DNA of 39,218 nt from Endozoicomonas atrinae (GTDB lineage Bacteria; Pseudomonadota; Gammaproteobacteria; Pseudomonadales; Endozoicomonadaceae). Of this stretch, positions 1 to 7,024 are shown piece by piece. The notes beneath the pieces were generated by a model, which had not been told where the DNA came from, did not search any database, and saw only the letters and a program-made list of their open reading frames with translations. Numbering within the stretch: the stretch's first letter is position 1; each line of letters opens with the position of its first letter. The translations under genes were made by a program, and so were the position numbers. The stretch spans positions 1 to 39,218 of the forward strand of contig NZ_LUKQ02000027.1 in assembly GCF_001647025.1 (NCBI RefSeq). Direction: 5' to 3'.

Positions 1-42
1 TGCATCGTGAAAGTTTTCAGGAAAATCGGGAGTTTTAGGCAT
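1..42 (-). CDS. Start of a leftward gene cut by the window edge
   Basis: On the minus strand an ATG at 40-42 opens a frame reading MPKTPDFPENFHDA to the edge. It starts 28 bases after the stop of the primase-helicase, as the next gene of the same leftward operon would. Fourteen residues are too few to name a family, and a second ATG in another frame lies 5 bases upstream, so the exact start is uncertain. Confidence 0.3.
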   Translation of the reverse strand, partial: MPKTPDFPENFHDA

Positions 43-70
43 GACATTAACGGGATGAACAACAGGCTAT

Positions 71-2005
71 TTAAAGTATAAAGGCAATCGCAGAATTCGT
101 GACATATTTTGAAAATGAAATTGGTATAAATCCCTGCTCAAAGCAGTCATCTTTCAGATTTCGAAGTTCTATTCGTGCTGAGGAAGGATCACGGCTGCCT
201 TTAATGAGGTTACTTCGGGCATTACTGGTTAATCGGTTTAATGTCTCCAGAATTTTTCGCTGTCGATCGCCAAGGACGGTTTCCAGCCCTTTTTTGATTT
301 TCAGGCTTTGCATCTCATCAGGCGCAAACTCCCTTAATACACAGCTGTATTGAGGCTCCCCTTCTTCGTCAACAAAAGGGAGGCGGACGGGATTAAAAAG
401 AAACTTCACTGGCTCCGGCTCGTCGGCATCCTTCATTTTCTTGGTGGTTATAGTGACCTCGTCGTCCGACTTAACCACAGCATACTCGGCATCAAGGGCA
501 CCTTTGAGCGCACTGTTACCACGCGCCCGATCCTTGCTGCCAACACCGGTATGGTGAACGATCAATACATTGCACTGATACCTGGCACGCATCAGCTGAT
601 CGATGTGGTTGATGAAAGTGTTCATCTCCTTGGTGGCATTCTCATCCGCAGGACCGAAGTTTCTCGCCAGCGTATCAATGACAATCATGGAAGGAATTAC
701 ACCACCGGTTTCTTCCACAATTTCCTGAATACTGGCACTGACCAAACGGGCATTGCCCAGGTCTGTGAGGGAAGCTGCACACTGGCTGATGTAGATGGGA
801 GCATTGCGCAGGTTGTAGCCATGGGATACCTGCCATGCCATCAAACGACGGGATAACCCGTTGAAACCCTCCCCGGCAATGTAAAACACCGGACCTTGAC
901 GCTTAACTGGCTTGCCATGCCAATCCTTCCCTGTGGCCACGCAACAGGCCAGATCAATCGCAGTGAATGATTTACCGCAGGCAGGCTCACCGAACATCAA
1001 CGACAGGCTGTCCATTTCCAGAAAGCCCTTAATCAGCCAGTTGATGGGCTTCACTCCTTTAACCAGTTCCTTCACATGGCTGAAGGCAAACTCCGGCTTG
1101 GTCACGGACAACGGTTCGATCAGAATGGCCGAACCGGGATTATTGCTGTTATGGGTTCGGGAAATGCTGGCAATGGTGGTATTCAGCTCGGCATCAGACA
1201 GTGGTGGATTATTGGATTGGTTCCATTGATCCAGAATCGACTTCACTTCCCGAAGAGAGACGTTCTGCCTAAGCAGTTGGCCAGCCATACTGGCGGCGGC
1301 ATTATTGCGACCCTGACCCTCTGCGAGATTGCTCCCGTCGTGTGGCAGTGGGTACTGATCGGTAGAGAAGCCCAGATCACCCACCGGCTTATCTTCAACG
1401 GATTGACCATTGAAACCATTGATAGCGGCAATATCATCCGGCGTCAGCATGGGTAGATCATGACGATCATCAATCGCCATGTAGCCTTCGGTTTCCCATT
1501 GATAAAGGGTGCCGTCGGCATGGGTACTTCCCGGTGCCACCACGTAACCACCGATCCCACGCAGGTCGATCCGGTTCTTTCTTACTGAGTTGTGAATGGG
1601 ATAGTCCGGGTTGACCTGAAAGTAGTAATGCTTGCCTTTACTGGTGAGGGCTCGTAATGGAGTGCGGGTAATGTTGCCTTCTTCAATAAACTGCACAGCT
1701 TCCGCACTGTCGGCATCCACCACCACAACCCCGTACCCGGTAATGATCGCCCAATTGGTATGTGGGTAGAGCCTGGTCCAGTTATCAATCGCACTGTCAT
1801 CGGGGGCTTCGTCCTGATACTGCTTCCAGCGAAAGCGCGGTGCTTTTGGCCATTCCATTTTTGCTTTCTCTGCATCCCCTGAACAGCGTCCTTCTATAAA
1901 CCAGGCAGGCGGTGCTTCAAAAGGGGAACCGAGCGGGACTATCGATAACCCGGCTTCGTTCAGTTTCCACGCTTCTGCCGCAGTGTTGGGCAAGTTCGCT
2001 TCCAT
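71..2005 (-). CDS. Phage-type primase-helicase (prim-pol plus RepA-like ATPase)
   Basis: A 644-residue replication protein that probably makes primers and unwinds DNA for the element. Residues ~10-200 look like the bifunctional primase/polymerase domain: the metal-binding DAD motif is at 97-99, followed by SKGKHYYF (122-129) and a GGYVVAPGS block (152-160). Residues ~230-285 (GQGRNNAAAS) resemble the primase C-terminal linker domain. From ~320 comes a RecA-like AAA_25/RepA ATPase with Walker A GEPACGKS (339-346), Walker B MIVIDT (D444) and a VHH motif downstream. The ATG has an AAGGA ribosome site. It lies 47 bases after the small HTH gene in the same leftward operon. Family assignment is firm; its role as the element's replication initiator is inferred. 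Confidence 0.85.
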   Translation of the reverse strand: MEANLPNTAAEAWKLNEAGLSIVPLGSPFEAPPAWFIEGRCSGDAEKAKMEWPKAPRFRWKQYQDEAPDDSAIDNWTRLYPHTNWAIITGYGVVVVDADSAEAVQFIEEGNITRTPLRALTSKGKHYYFQVNPDYPIHNSVRKNRIDLRGIGGYVVAPGSTHADGTLYQWETEGYMAIDDRHDLPMLTPDDIAAINGFNGQSVEDKPVGDLGFSTDQYPLPHDGSNLAEGQGRNNAAASMAGQLLRQNVSLREVKSILDQWNQSNNPPLSDAELNTTIASISRTHNSNNPGSAILIEPLSVTKPEFAFSHVKELVKGVKPINWLIKGFLEMDSLSLMFGEPACGKSFTAIDLACCVATGKDWHGKPVKRQGPVFYIAGEGFNGLSRRLMAWQVSHGYNLRNAPIYISQCAASLTDLGNARLVSASIQEIVEETGGVIPSMIVIDTLARNFGPADENATKEMNTFINHIDQLMRARYQCNVLIVHHTGVGSKDRARGNSALKGALDAEYAVVKSDDEVTITTKKMKDADEPEPVKFLFNPVRLPFVDEEGEPQYSCVLREFAPDEMQSLKIKKGLETVLGDRQRKILETLNRLTSNARSNLIKGSRDPSSARIELRNLKDDCFEQGFIPISFSKYVTNSAIAFIL

Positions 2006-2052
2006 ACAAAGAGTTCCTTTTATTTTTTATGCAACAAGGGGAGGCATATCGC

Positions 2053-2292
2053 TTATGAACTGACGTCATCGGATTTCAGCATTTCCGGCGTCCAGTGGGG
2101 CACCATGCAGGACCAGAGCAATTGCTTCATACGGGAGATGGACTTATGGCCGTTTTCTATCTGGGAGAGTTCGCCTTTTGAGCAGCAGAGGAACTCCGCC
2201 ATCTGCTCCATACTGATGCCTCGTTCGAGACGGTAGGCCCGAATCCGCTGACCCGGGCTTTTTGGTTGGGTAGGTTCTCGTGGGATCACCAT
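2053..2292 (-). CDS. Small HTH (XRE/Cro-type) regulator
   Basis: A 79-residue protein with one XRE-type helix-turn-helix at ~13-50 (RIRAYRLERG-SMEQMAEFL-SKGELSQIENG). It heads the leftward operon and is transcribed divergently from the CI-like repressor, the layout of a Cro/CI switch. GGAACCGGAAG upstream of the ATG can serve as ribosome site. The C-terminal ~25 residues (KQLLWSCMVPHW onward) resemble nothing I recognise. It could be a Cro analogue or an activator of the replication operon. Confidence 0.75.
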   Translation of the reverse strand: MVIPREPTQPKSPGQRIRAYRLERGISMEQMAEFLCCSKGELSQIENGHKSISRMKQLLWSCMVPHWTPEMLKSDDVSS

Positions 2293-2325
2293 CTTCCGGT
2301 TCCTTTTGGAAGTTGTGGAGATCAG

Positions 2326-2355
2326 ATTATTGAACCCGGCCTTTTACATTGTCAA
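2326..2355 (-). promoter_or_regulatory. Leftward sigma70 promoter of the HTH/primase operon
   Basis: On the minus strand a perfect -35 TTGACA (2350-2355) is followed after 18 bases by AATAAT (2326-2331), one mismatch from the -10 consensus. Transcription would start near 2319, about 27 bases before the ATG at 2292. It sits in the intergenic region shared with the divergent repressor. Confidence 0.6.
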
Positions 2356-2382
2356 TTTTTGTTTAATAAAATAGTGGGTATT

Positions 2383-2393
2383 CATACAGTATG
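2383..2393. promoter_or_regulatory. Candidate operator palindrome
   Basis: CATACAGTATG is a perfect 11-bp palindrome with a central A, 25 bases upstream of the likely repressor start at 2419 and behind the leftward -35. Its place between two divergent HTH genes makes it a candidate binding site for one of them. Only one copy was noticed, which weakens the case, because lambdoid operators normally come in sets. Confidence 0.35.
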
Positions 2394-2418
2394 TTTAAGC
2401 CACCAACTTTTCCCCATA

Positions 2419-3090
2419 ATGGTTTTAGACAACAACTCGTCAATGTTTGCCAAAACCACAAGGGATCGCATCGTGAACTGGAAGCAACGCACCAAGGAGT
2501 TACTGGCAGAAAGAGGCATGTCGCAATCCGACCTGTCGAGAAAGCTGGGGGTTACCCGCGCCACCATCTCTCTCTGGCTGGGCGAATCCAGCAGTTACAC
2601 CGACTACAACGTGTCCAAAATCCAGTACAAGATTGCCGCAGCACTGGATGTGCCCAAGGAGTATCTGGCCAAGGGCAGTGACCGCAACAAACCGCAGGGA
2701 CGAGGTGTTCCAGTACTGGGCTATGAGGCTGTTGGTGAATGGTTGGAAGAGAACGTTTGTGACGACAACACCCCACTGATGTATTGCCCGATACTGTGCA
2801 GTCCAATGACGTACGCCATGAACGTGCGTGGCAGTGCCATGGATAGCCAGGGACGCTCTGGAGCCAGCTTTCCTGCAGGCAGCACAATATACGTTGATCC
2901 AAAACCACCCCTCAAAGAAGGCAATATCTGCGTACTGGAAGATAAAGAGATCCTGCTCGGCATTTACGAACGGGTGAACGGGCAGGATACCGTGGTGTTC
3001 CTCAACCCCAACTCTCCCCGATTGCAGGTTGAAAGCCTGAAGTACCACGGCACGGTCATTGGTATTTTCAGCACGGTAAAACCACACTGA
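2419..3090 (+). CDS. CI-like repressor with degenerate S24 peptidase domain
   Basis: A 223-residue phage repressor. An XRE HTH lies near the N-terminus (ERGMSQSDLSRKLGVTRATIS) and a LexA/CI-type S24 fold at the C-terminus (FPAGSTIYVDP, VFLNPNSPRL, GTVIGIF). The frame stays open upstream to 2266, but those codons overlap the divergent HTH gene and encode no recognisable sequence, so I choose ATG 2419 (or 2443); neither has a good ribosome site. Aligned by eye with lambda CI, the catalytic Ser before Met in GNSM is Ala (GSAM), the catalytic Lys of FTFKK has no counterpart in EILLGIYER, and the Ala-Gly cleavage site is replaced by Val-Gly (EAVGEW). It therefore probably binds DNA without self-cleaving. 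Confidence 0.8.
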   Translation: MVLDNNSSMFAKTTRDRIVNWKQRTKELLAERGMSQSDLSRKLGVTRATISLWLGESSSYTDYNVSKIQYKIAAALDVPKEYLAKGSDRNKPQGRGVPVLGYEAVGEWLEENVCDDNTPLMYCPILCSPMTYAMNVRGSAMDSQGRSGASFPAGSTIYVDPKPPLKEGNICVLEDKEILLGIYERVNGQDTVVFLNPNSPRLQVESLKYHGTVIGIFSTVKPH

Positions 3091-3134
3091 AAGAAACACC
3101 AGAAAAACAAATCTTAATCAATTTTAAACATTCA

Positions 3135-3192
3135 TTGACATCCACTGATTGTGTAGGCAGTCTTTATTTAACAATACTAAACAGATTGCCTA
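3135..3192 (+). promoter_or_regulatory. Control region of the rightward early operon
   Basis: A perfect -35 hexamer TTGACA (3135-3140) is visible, but at 17 bases the -10 is poor (CAGTCT), so the promoter may need an activator. An inverted repeat, TAGGCAGTCT (3154-3163) with AGATTGCCTA (3183-3192), matches at 9 of 10 positions across 19 bases and ends 7 bases before the first ATG (3200). It could be an operator or a leader hairpin. Confidence 0.4.
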
Positions 3193-3199
3193 ATCGATC

Positions 3200-3517
3200 A
3201 TGAACAAAACGGATTTTTCTGCTGTTCAGGATGTTATCAGCACTCTCGCACAACAGGTGGTTTCGCTGCACAGCGAAGCCCAGCACCTCTCGCAACAAAT
3301 CACCGCTGTTCAGTCCGAGTCCCAGTCCGCTGCTGCGGCTCTGCTTGACGTGATCCAGGACTACAACCGCCAGCTCAATGATCCAGAAGCGACAGTCAAT
3401 CAGCTGACAGCCATCCCCCGTCGTTTTCGTTTCGGGGAGCTGCTGATTGATCTGACCAATGATCAGCAGCTGATGGTGACGTCCATCCCGGAACTCAGCG
3501 ATCTGCTTCATGACTGA
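3200..3517 (+). CDS. Hypothetical coiled-coil protein, first gene of the early operon
   Basis: A 105-residue protein of unknown function. Residues ~5-60 are rich in Q, S, A and E with heptad-like spacing (VISTLAQQVVSLHSEAQHLSQQITAV), suggesting a coiled coil. The C-terminal ~40 residues look globular (RRFRFGELLIDLTNDQQLMVTSIPEL). It is the first gene of a rightward run with short gaps, 39 bases before the next start. The position suggests an early phage protein; nothing in the sequence shows its role. Confidence 0.6.
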   Translation: MNKTDFSAVQDVISTLAQQVVSLHSEAQHLSQQITAVQSESQSAAAALLDVIQDYNRQLNDPEATVNQLTAIPRRFRFGELLIDLTNDQQLMVTSIPELSDLLHD

Positions 3518-3556
3518 CTGAGTTCCAACACTCCCCGGTAACCAAAGGAAATTGCG

Positions 3557-3967
3557 ATGACCGAAAGCAATGATGCTTCACGGCTGGACAAGCTCGCCTA
3601 CGAGTTGGAGCTGGCCAAAAAAAACGAGGAGCACGCCAGGAATCAACGTCTCGATATTGAGCAGCAGTTATGCGATGTGGTGGGCGTTAAAGAAGAAGGC
3701 AGTCAATCCAGCAAGGGTGACTACTACAAGGTCACCACCTCTTCTGGCTTTACCCGATCACTGGATCAGCAGAAATGGGAAGAGGTCAGTAAGCGCATTC
3801 CCCAATCCCTGTCTGCCAATCTGGTGCGTACAAAGGTTGAGCTGAACACCAAGCAGTTGAAAAGTTTGCAGGTGCTTGATCCAGCTCACTACACCATTGT
3901 GGCAGAAGCCATTACCACCAAACCCAAAAAGGTAGCGGTAAAGTACGAGCGACTGGAGGACAAGTAA
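3557..3967 (+). CDS. Conserved phage-type hypothetical protein
   Basis: A 136-residue protein with an N-terminal charged helix (LDKLAYELELAKKNEEHARNQRLDIEQQL) and a small beta-rich second half (GDYYKVTTSSGFTRSLDQQKW). Proteins of this type often sit just upstream of a Sak4/AAA ATPase in phages, as here, and the shared context suggests a role in recombination. AAGGAAA precedes the ATG. The stop codon overlaps the next ATG by one base (TAATG), implying translational coupling. No catalytic motif is visible. Confidence 0.7.
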   Translation: MTESNDASRLDKLAYELELAKKNEEHARNQRLDIEQQLCDVVGVKEEGSQSSKGDYYKVTTSSGFTRSLDQQKWEEVSKRIPQSLSANLVRTKVELNTKQLKSLQVLDPAHYTIVAEAITTKPKKVAVKYERLEDK

Positions 3968-4737
3968 TGGCGATTACTCTCAAGTCCATCAGTCGTTCAC
4001 AGGGTTTCAAGGCTCCGGCGCTTGCTTTGCATGGGTCGGCGGGTGTGGGTAAAACCACGTTGGCTGCCGGTGCTCCCGCTCCGTGCTTTATCTGTACCGA
4101 GGACGGACTGGGAAAACTGGAAGTGGATGCCTTCCCATTGATGACCTCCTTTCAGGACGTGCTGGATGCCTTGCATTCACTCTATACATCCGAGCACCAC
4201 TTTCAGACGGTCGTGATTGACAGCCTCGATCATCTGGAACCGATGATCTGGCAGCACCTGTGCGAGCACTATGTTGGCCCGAAAGGAGAGCGTTACGACT
4301 CGGTTGAAGATTTCGGGTATGGCCGGGGCTTTATGTTCGCCCTGGATTTATGGCGGCAACTGTTGAGTGCGCTGTTTGCCCTTCGTAATGACAAAGGCAT
4401 GGCCTTTATTCTGATAGCCCATTCCGAAATCAAGCGGTTCGAAAGTCCAATGACCGACAGTTATGACCGTTACCAGATCAAGCTTCATAAGCGCGCCAGC
4501 GAACTGATCATGGAGTCCGTGGATTGTGTGCTGTTCGCGGATTACAAAACCGTCATTGAGAAAGAGAAAGCCGGTTTCAATAAGGTGAAAACCCGTGGCA
4601 TCAGTACCGGCCAACGGTACCTCTATACCGAAGCTCGTCCGAGCTTTGTCGCCAAAAATCGCTACGGTCTGCCGCCCGAGCTTCCGCTCAACTGGCAGGC
4701 CTTTAGTGACGCACTGACCCAAAAACCAAGTCCATAA
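3967..4737 (+). CDS. Sak4-like RecA-fold ATPase (single-strand annealing family)
   Basis: A 256-residue P-loop protein of the AAA_24 / phage nucleotide-binding group that includes Sak4, a RecA-core protein promoting ssDNA annealing in phage recombination. Walker A GSAGVGKTT is at residues 23-31; a Walker B-like strand is TVVIDSLDHLEP; and a further strand ends in LIAHSEIK, typical of the family sensor region. It is coupled to the preceding gene and followed 15 bases later by a DUF669 protein, a partner often found beside Sak4. Family confidence is high; annealing activity is inferred. Confidence 0.85.
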   Translation: MAITLKSISRSQGFKAPALALHGSAGVGKTTLAAGAPAPCFICTEDGLGKLEVDAFPLMTSFQDVLDALHSLYTSEHHFQTVVIDSLDHLEPMIWQHLCEHYVGPKGERYDSVEDFGYGRGFMFALDLWRQLLSALFALRNDKGMAFILIAHSEIKRFESPMTDSYDRYQIKLHKRASELIMESVDCVLFADYKTVIEKEKAGFNKVKTRGISTGQRYLYTEARPSFVAKNRYGLPPELPLNWQAFSDALTQKPSP

Positions 4738-4752
4738 ATAAGGAGATGACCC

Positions 4753-5262
4753 ATGGCACAGTTAGGTTTTAATGCCGGTGACTACGATCCCACCGATGAG
4801 TTTGAGCCGCTTCCTGCTGGTGAGTACCTGACCATGATCACCGAATCATCGCTGGAAAACACCAAGACCGGAGGCCGCATGGTGAAACTGACCTACACCA
4901 TTATGGAAGGTCAGTATGAAAGCCGGAAACTCTGGTCACAGCACAACATTGAAAATCGGAGCCCAAGGGCAGAGGAAATCGGCAGAAAGGAGTTAAGCCG
5001 TATTGCTCACGCCATTGGCCAGCCCATGATCAGCGACACTGACCAACTAGTGAATCAAGTCATACGGGTTCGGGTGGTGATCAAAAACGATCCCGGCTAT
5101 GGCCCTAAAAATGAAGTGAAAAAGTGGATCAATGTCGGTGGTCAGTCGATGCAGCAGGCACCCGCACCGCAACAGCAAACGCCAGCTCACAATCCTGTTC
5201 CTGCACAACAGGCTCCCCATCCTGCGACTCAATACACTGCACCACCGTGGGGGCAAAAGTAA
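4753..5262 (+). CDS. DUF669 protein, probable phage ssDNA-binding protein
   Basis: A 169-residue protein matching the DUF669 pattern: FEPLPAGEYLTMITESSLENTKTGG near the start, then KLTYTIMEGQYESRKLW, and an OB-like strand block to ~135. Residues ~138-169 form a Gln/Pro/Ala-rich tail ending PPWGQK. This layout, a globular ssDNA-binding core plus a disordered tail, recalls SSB proteins, although the acidic tip of bacterial SSB is absent. The ribosome site AAGGAG precedes the ATG. It lies between the Sak4-like ATPase and the nuclease, consistent with coating ssDNA during recombination. The ssDNA-binding role is from family context. Confidence 0.75.
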   Translation: MAQLGFNAGDYDPTDEFEPLPAGEYLTMITESSLENTKTGGRMVKLTYTIMEGQYESRKLWSQHNIENRSPRAEEIGRKELSRIAHAIGQPMISDTDQLVNQVIRVRVVIKNDPGYGPKNEVKKWINVGGQSMQQAPAPQQQTPAHNPVPAQQAPHPATQYTAPPWGQK

Positions 5263-5312
5263 CCCGTCATCAGCAACAGGGGGCTTGCCCCCTTTATTTA
5301 GGGAAGAACGTT

Positions 5313-5453
5313 ATGGTTTTCAACGCTAACGGAACCTCCGGCGGGAAGATTGATAAGGCACGATTCACCAAACGGCGGCCATCCAAAACCGAGAGAAAAC
5401 GGAAACGAAAAGCCCAACGGATTGCCAGAAGGTTAAACAGGAAGCAAAAGTAA
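5313..5453 (+). CDS. Small highly basic protein
   Basis: A 46-residue ORF with GGGAAG ribosome site 6-7 bases before its ATG, in line with the operon and 26 bases before the next start. The second half is almost all Arg/Lys (TERKRKRKAQRIARR), so it should bind nucleic acid or acidic proteins. No family recognised. It could also be an antirepressor or inhibitor peptide; size and context alone cannot tell. Confidence 0.55.
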   Translation: MVFNANGTSGGKIDKARFTKRRPSKTERKRKRKAQRIARRLNRKQK

Positions 5454-5479
5454 AATCGCACCAGGGAAGGTGAATCACT

Positions 5480-6532
5480 GTGAAAATCCCCGAATCCAAT
5501 CGAACCACCATCAAGGCTGTTGTTCGGCATTATGAGGACAGCCAGGGCGATGCCTTCCGGGCTCACTTGGGTGGCTCTATCATTGGTCGCCCTTGTGACC
5601 GGGCTCTGTGGTACACCTTTCACTGGTGTACTGAAGTTAAGCATTCCGGCCAACTGTTGCGACTCTTTCAAACTGGCCATCTTGCAGAGGAACGATTTGT
5701 ATCTGATCTGCGCAGTATTGGAATAACAGTGTTTGAAACCGATCCAGCCACTGGCAAACAGTTCACAGTTTCTGCCTGCAATGGCCATTTTGGCGGTTCA
5801 TTTGATGGTGTGGGTCAGGGTTTTATTGAAGCCCCCAAAACCTGGCACCTGATTGAGATGAAAACCCACAATGAAAAGTCCTTCACCAACCTGGTCAAGA
5901 AGGGAGTGCAGGAAGCCAAGCCAGAGCACTATATTCAGATGCAGGTCTATATGTATCTGGCCAATCCTCAACTGACCAGAGCCTTCTATATAGCTGTGAA
6001 TAAAAATACGGATGAGCTGTATGGTGAGCGGCTTTGTCTTGATCCGGTCATTGGTAAGGCGACGGTACAGAAAGCCGAGAGCATCATTGCCAGTGACCGA
6101 CCGCTGAGCAAAATCACCGAAGACCCCAGCTGGTATCTCTGCAAGTTCTGCGATCACCAGGCTATCTGCCACGGTCAGAAGGCGCCTGCAGTGAATTGCC
6201 GCACCTGTATGCACAGCACGCCAATTGAGGACGGTGAGTGGCACTGCACCCGTCACGATATGGACATTCCTGAATCTGTACAGAAGTCAGGTTGTGAGCT
6301 CCACCTTTATAACCCTTACCTGTTAGATCAATTCGCCGAGCCCACGGATAGCGGTGAGTACTGGATACGCTATCGCCTGAAAGCTACGGGTGAGGAATTT
6401 GTTACCGGTACGGATAAAGGGCAGTTCACTTCACAGGAAATACAGGCAGTAGAAGACAAGCGCCTTTTGACCGATGAAGCGGTGGCAGGGCTGAAAGCGC
6501 AATTTGATGGAACGATTCAAAGTAATCAATGA
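5480..6532 (+). CDS. PD-(D/E)XK exonuclease with Cas4/AddB-like Fe-S cysteines
   Basis: A 350-residue nuclease, probably making single-stranded tails for the Sak4-like annealase. The PD-(D/E)XK core is D109 (SFDG), E126-x-K128 (IEMKTH) and the QxxxY motif Q153-Y157. C39 (GRPCDRALWY) with C221, C224 and C230 (CKFCDHQAIC) is the four-cysteine pattern holding a 4Fe-4S cluster in Cas4 and AddB nucleases. A second cluster, C240, C243, C256 and C272, suggests an extra zinc-binding module not usual in that family. The start is GTG with GGAAGG 9 bases upstream. No cas1/cas2 or CRISPR array is present, so a phage recombination role is more likely than adaptation. Confidence 0.82.
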   Translation: MKIPESNRTTIKAVVRHYEDSQGDAFRAHLGGSIIGRPCDRALWYTFHWCTEVKHSGQLLRLFQTGHLAEERFVSDLRSIGITVFETDPATGKQFTVSACNGHFGGSFDGVGQGFIEAPKTWHLIEMKTHNEKSFTNLVKKGVQEAKPEHYIQMQVYMYLANPQLTRAFYIAVNKNTDELYGERLCLDPVIGKATVQKAESIIASDRPLSKITEDPSWYLCKFCDHQAICHGQKAPAVNCRTCMHSTPIEDGEWHCTRHDMDIPESVQKSGCELHLYNPYLLDQFAEPTDSGEYWIRYRLKATGEEFVTGTDKGQFTSQEIQAVEDKRLLTDEAVAGLKAQFDGTIQSNQ

Positions 6533-6547
6533 AAAGGGAAATAAGCA

Positions 6548-7024
6548 ATGGATCACTCAAAACGTTATCGATTTATAGCAGCCAGTAATCTGCCCATCGG
6601 AGATCAAATTGACCTGGTTGGTATCAATGAAAACAGCGAGCTGTGCATAACCGACTATCAGCAAGGCAATTTTTATCCACAGGTCAGCCACTATCTGATC
6701 GAAGATACATCATCATTTGATCAATACGCTCAGGCAGCATGCCATGAAACCATCAATGACCTGGAAAATCAGTTAGCCCAGTTTCAGAGCCAGTCCATCC
6801 AACTCAGGGATCTGTTTGCCATTGCCGCATTAATGGCTGAGTTCGCCTGCAACCGGGGCACTGGCATCGAGCCTGCCGTCAACTTTGCTTACACCATTGC
6901 GGATAAGATGCTTCAGGTAAGGAAGGGTGGGGATGGGAAACCAACGACCATGGATCGCAAAGCAACTGAGCGTGTAGCCAATCAAATCATCAACCAGATG
7001 AAGGGTTTTGATCGTGGCTTTTGA
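6548..7024 (+). CDS. Hypothetical protein of the early operon
   Basis: A 158-residue protein of unknown function. The first ~55 residues look beta-rich (RYRFIAASNLPIGDQIDLVGINENSELCITDY) and the rest helical (ETINDLENQLAQFQSQSIQLRDLFAIAALMAEFA), ending in a basic stretch (DRKATERVANQIINQMKG). It lies 15 bases after the nuclease gene and its end overlaps the helicase start by 11 bases, so it is probably translated with both. No catalytic motif seen. Confidence 0.6.
   Translation: MDHSKRYRFIAASNLPIGDQIDLVGINENSELCITDYQQGNFYPQVSHYLIEDTSSFDQYAQAACHETINDLENQLAQFQSQSIQLRDLFAIAALMAEFACNRGTGIEPAVNFAYTIADKMLQVRKGGDGKPTTMDRKATERVANQIINQMKGFDRGF

Noticed and set aside
2266-2418. Upstream extension of the CI-like repressor frame
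   Set aside because: It overlaps the divergent HTH gene and its promoter and encodes no recognisable sequence.
5480-6532. Cas4-like nuclease as sign of a CRISPR system
   Set aside because: No cas1/cas2 and no repeat-spacer array in the window; neighbours are phage recombination genes.
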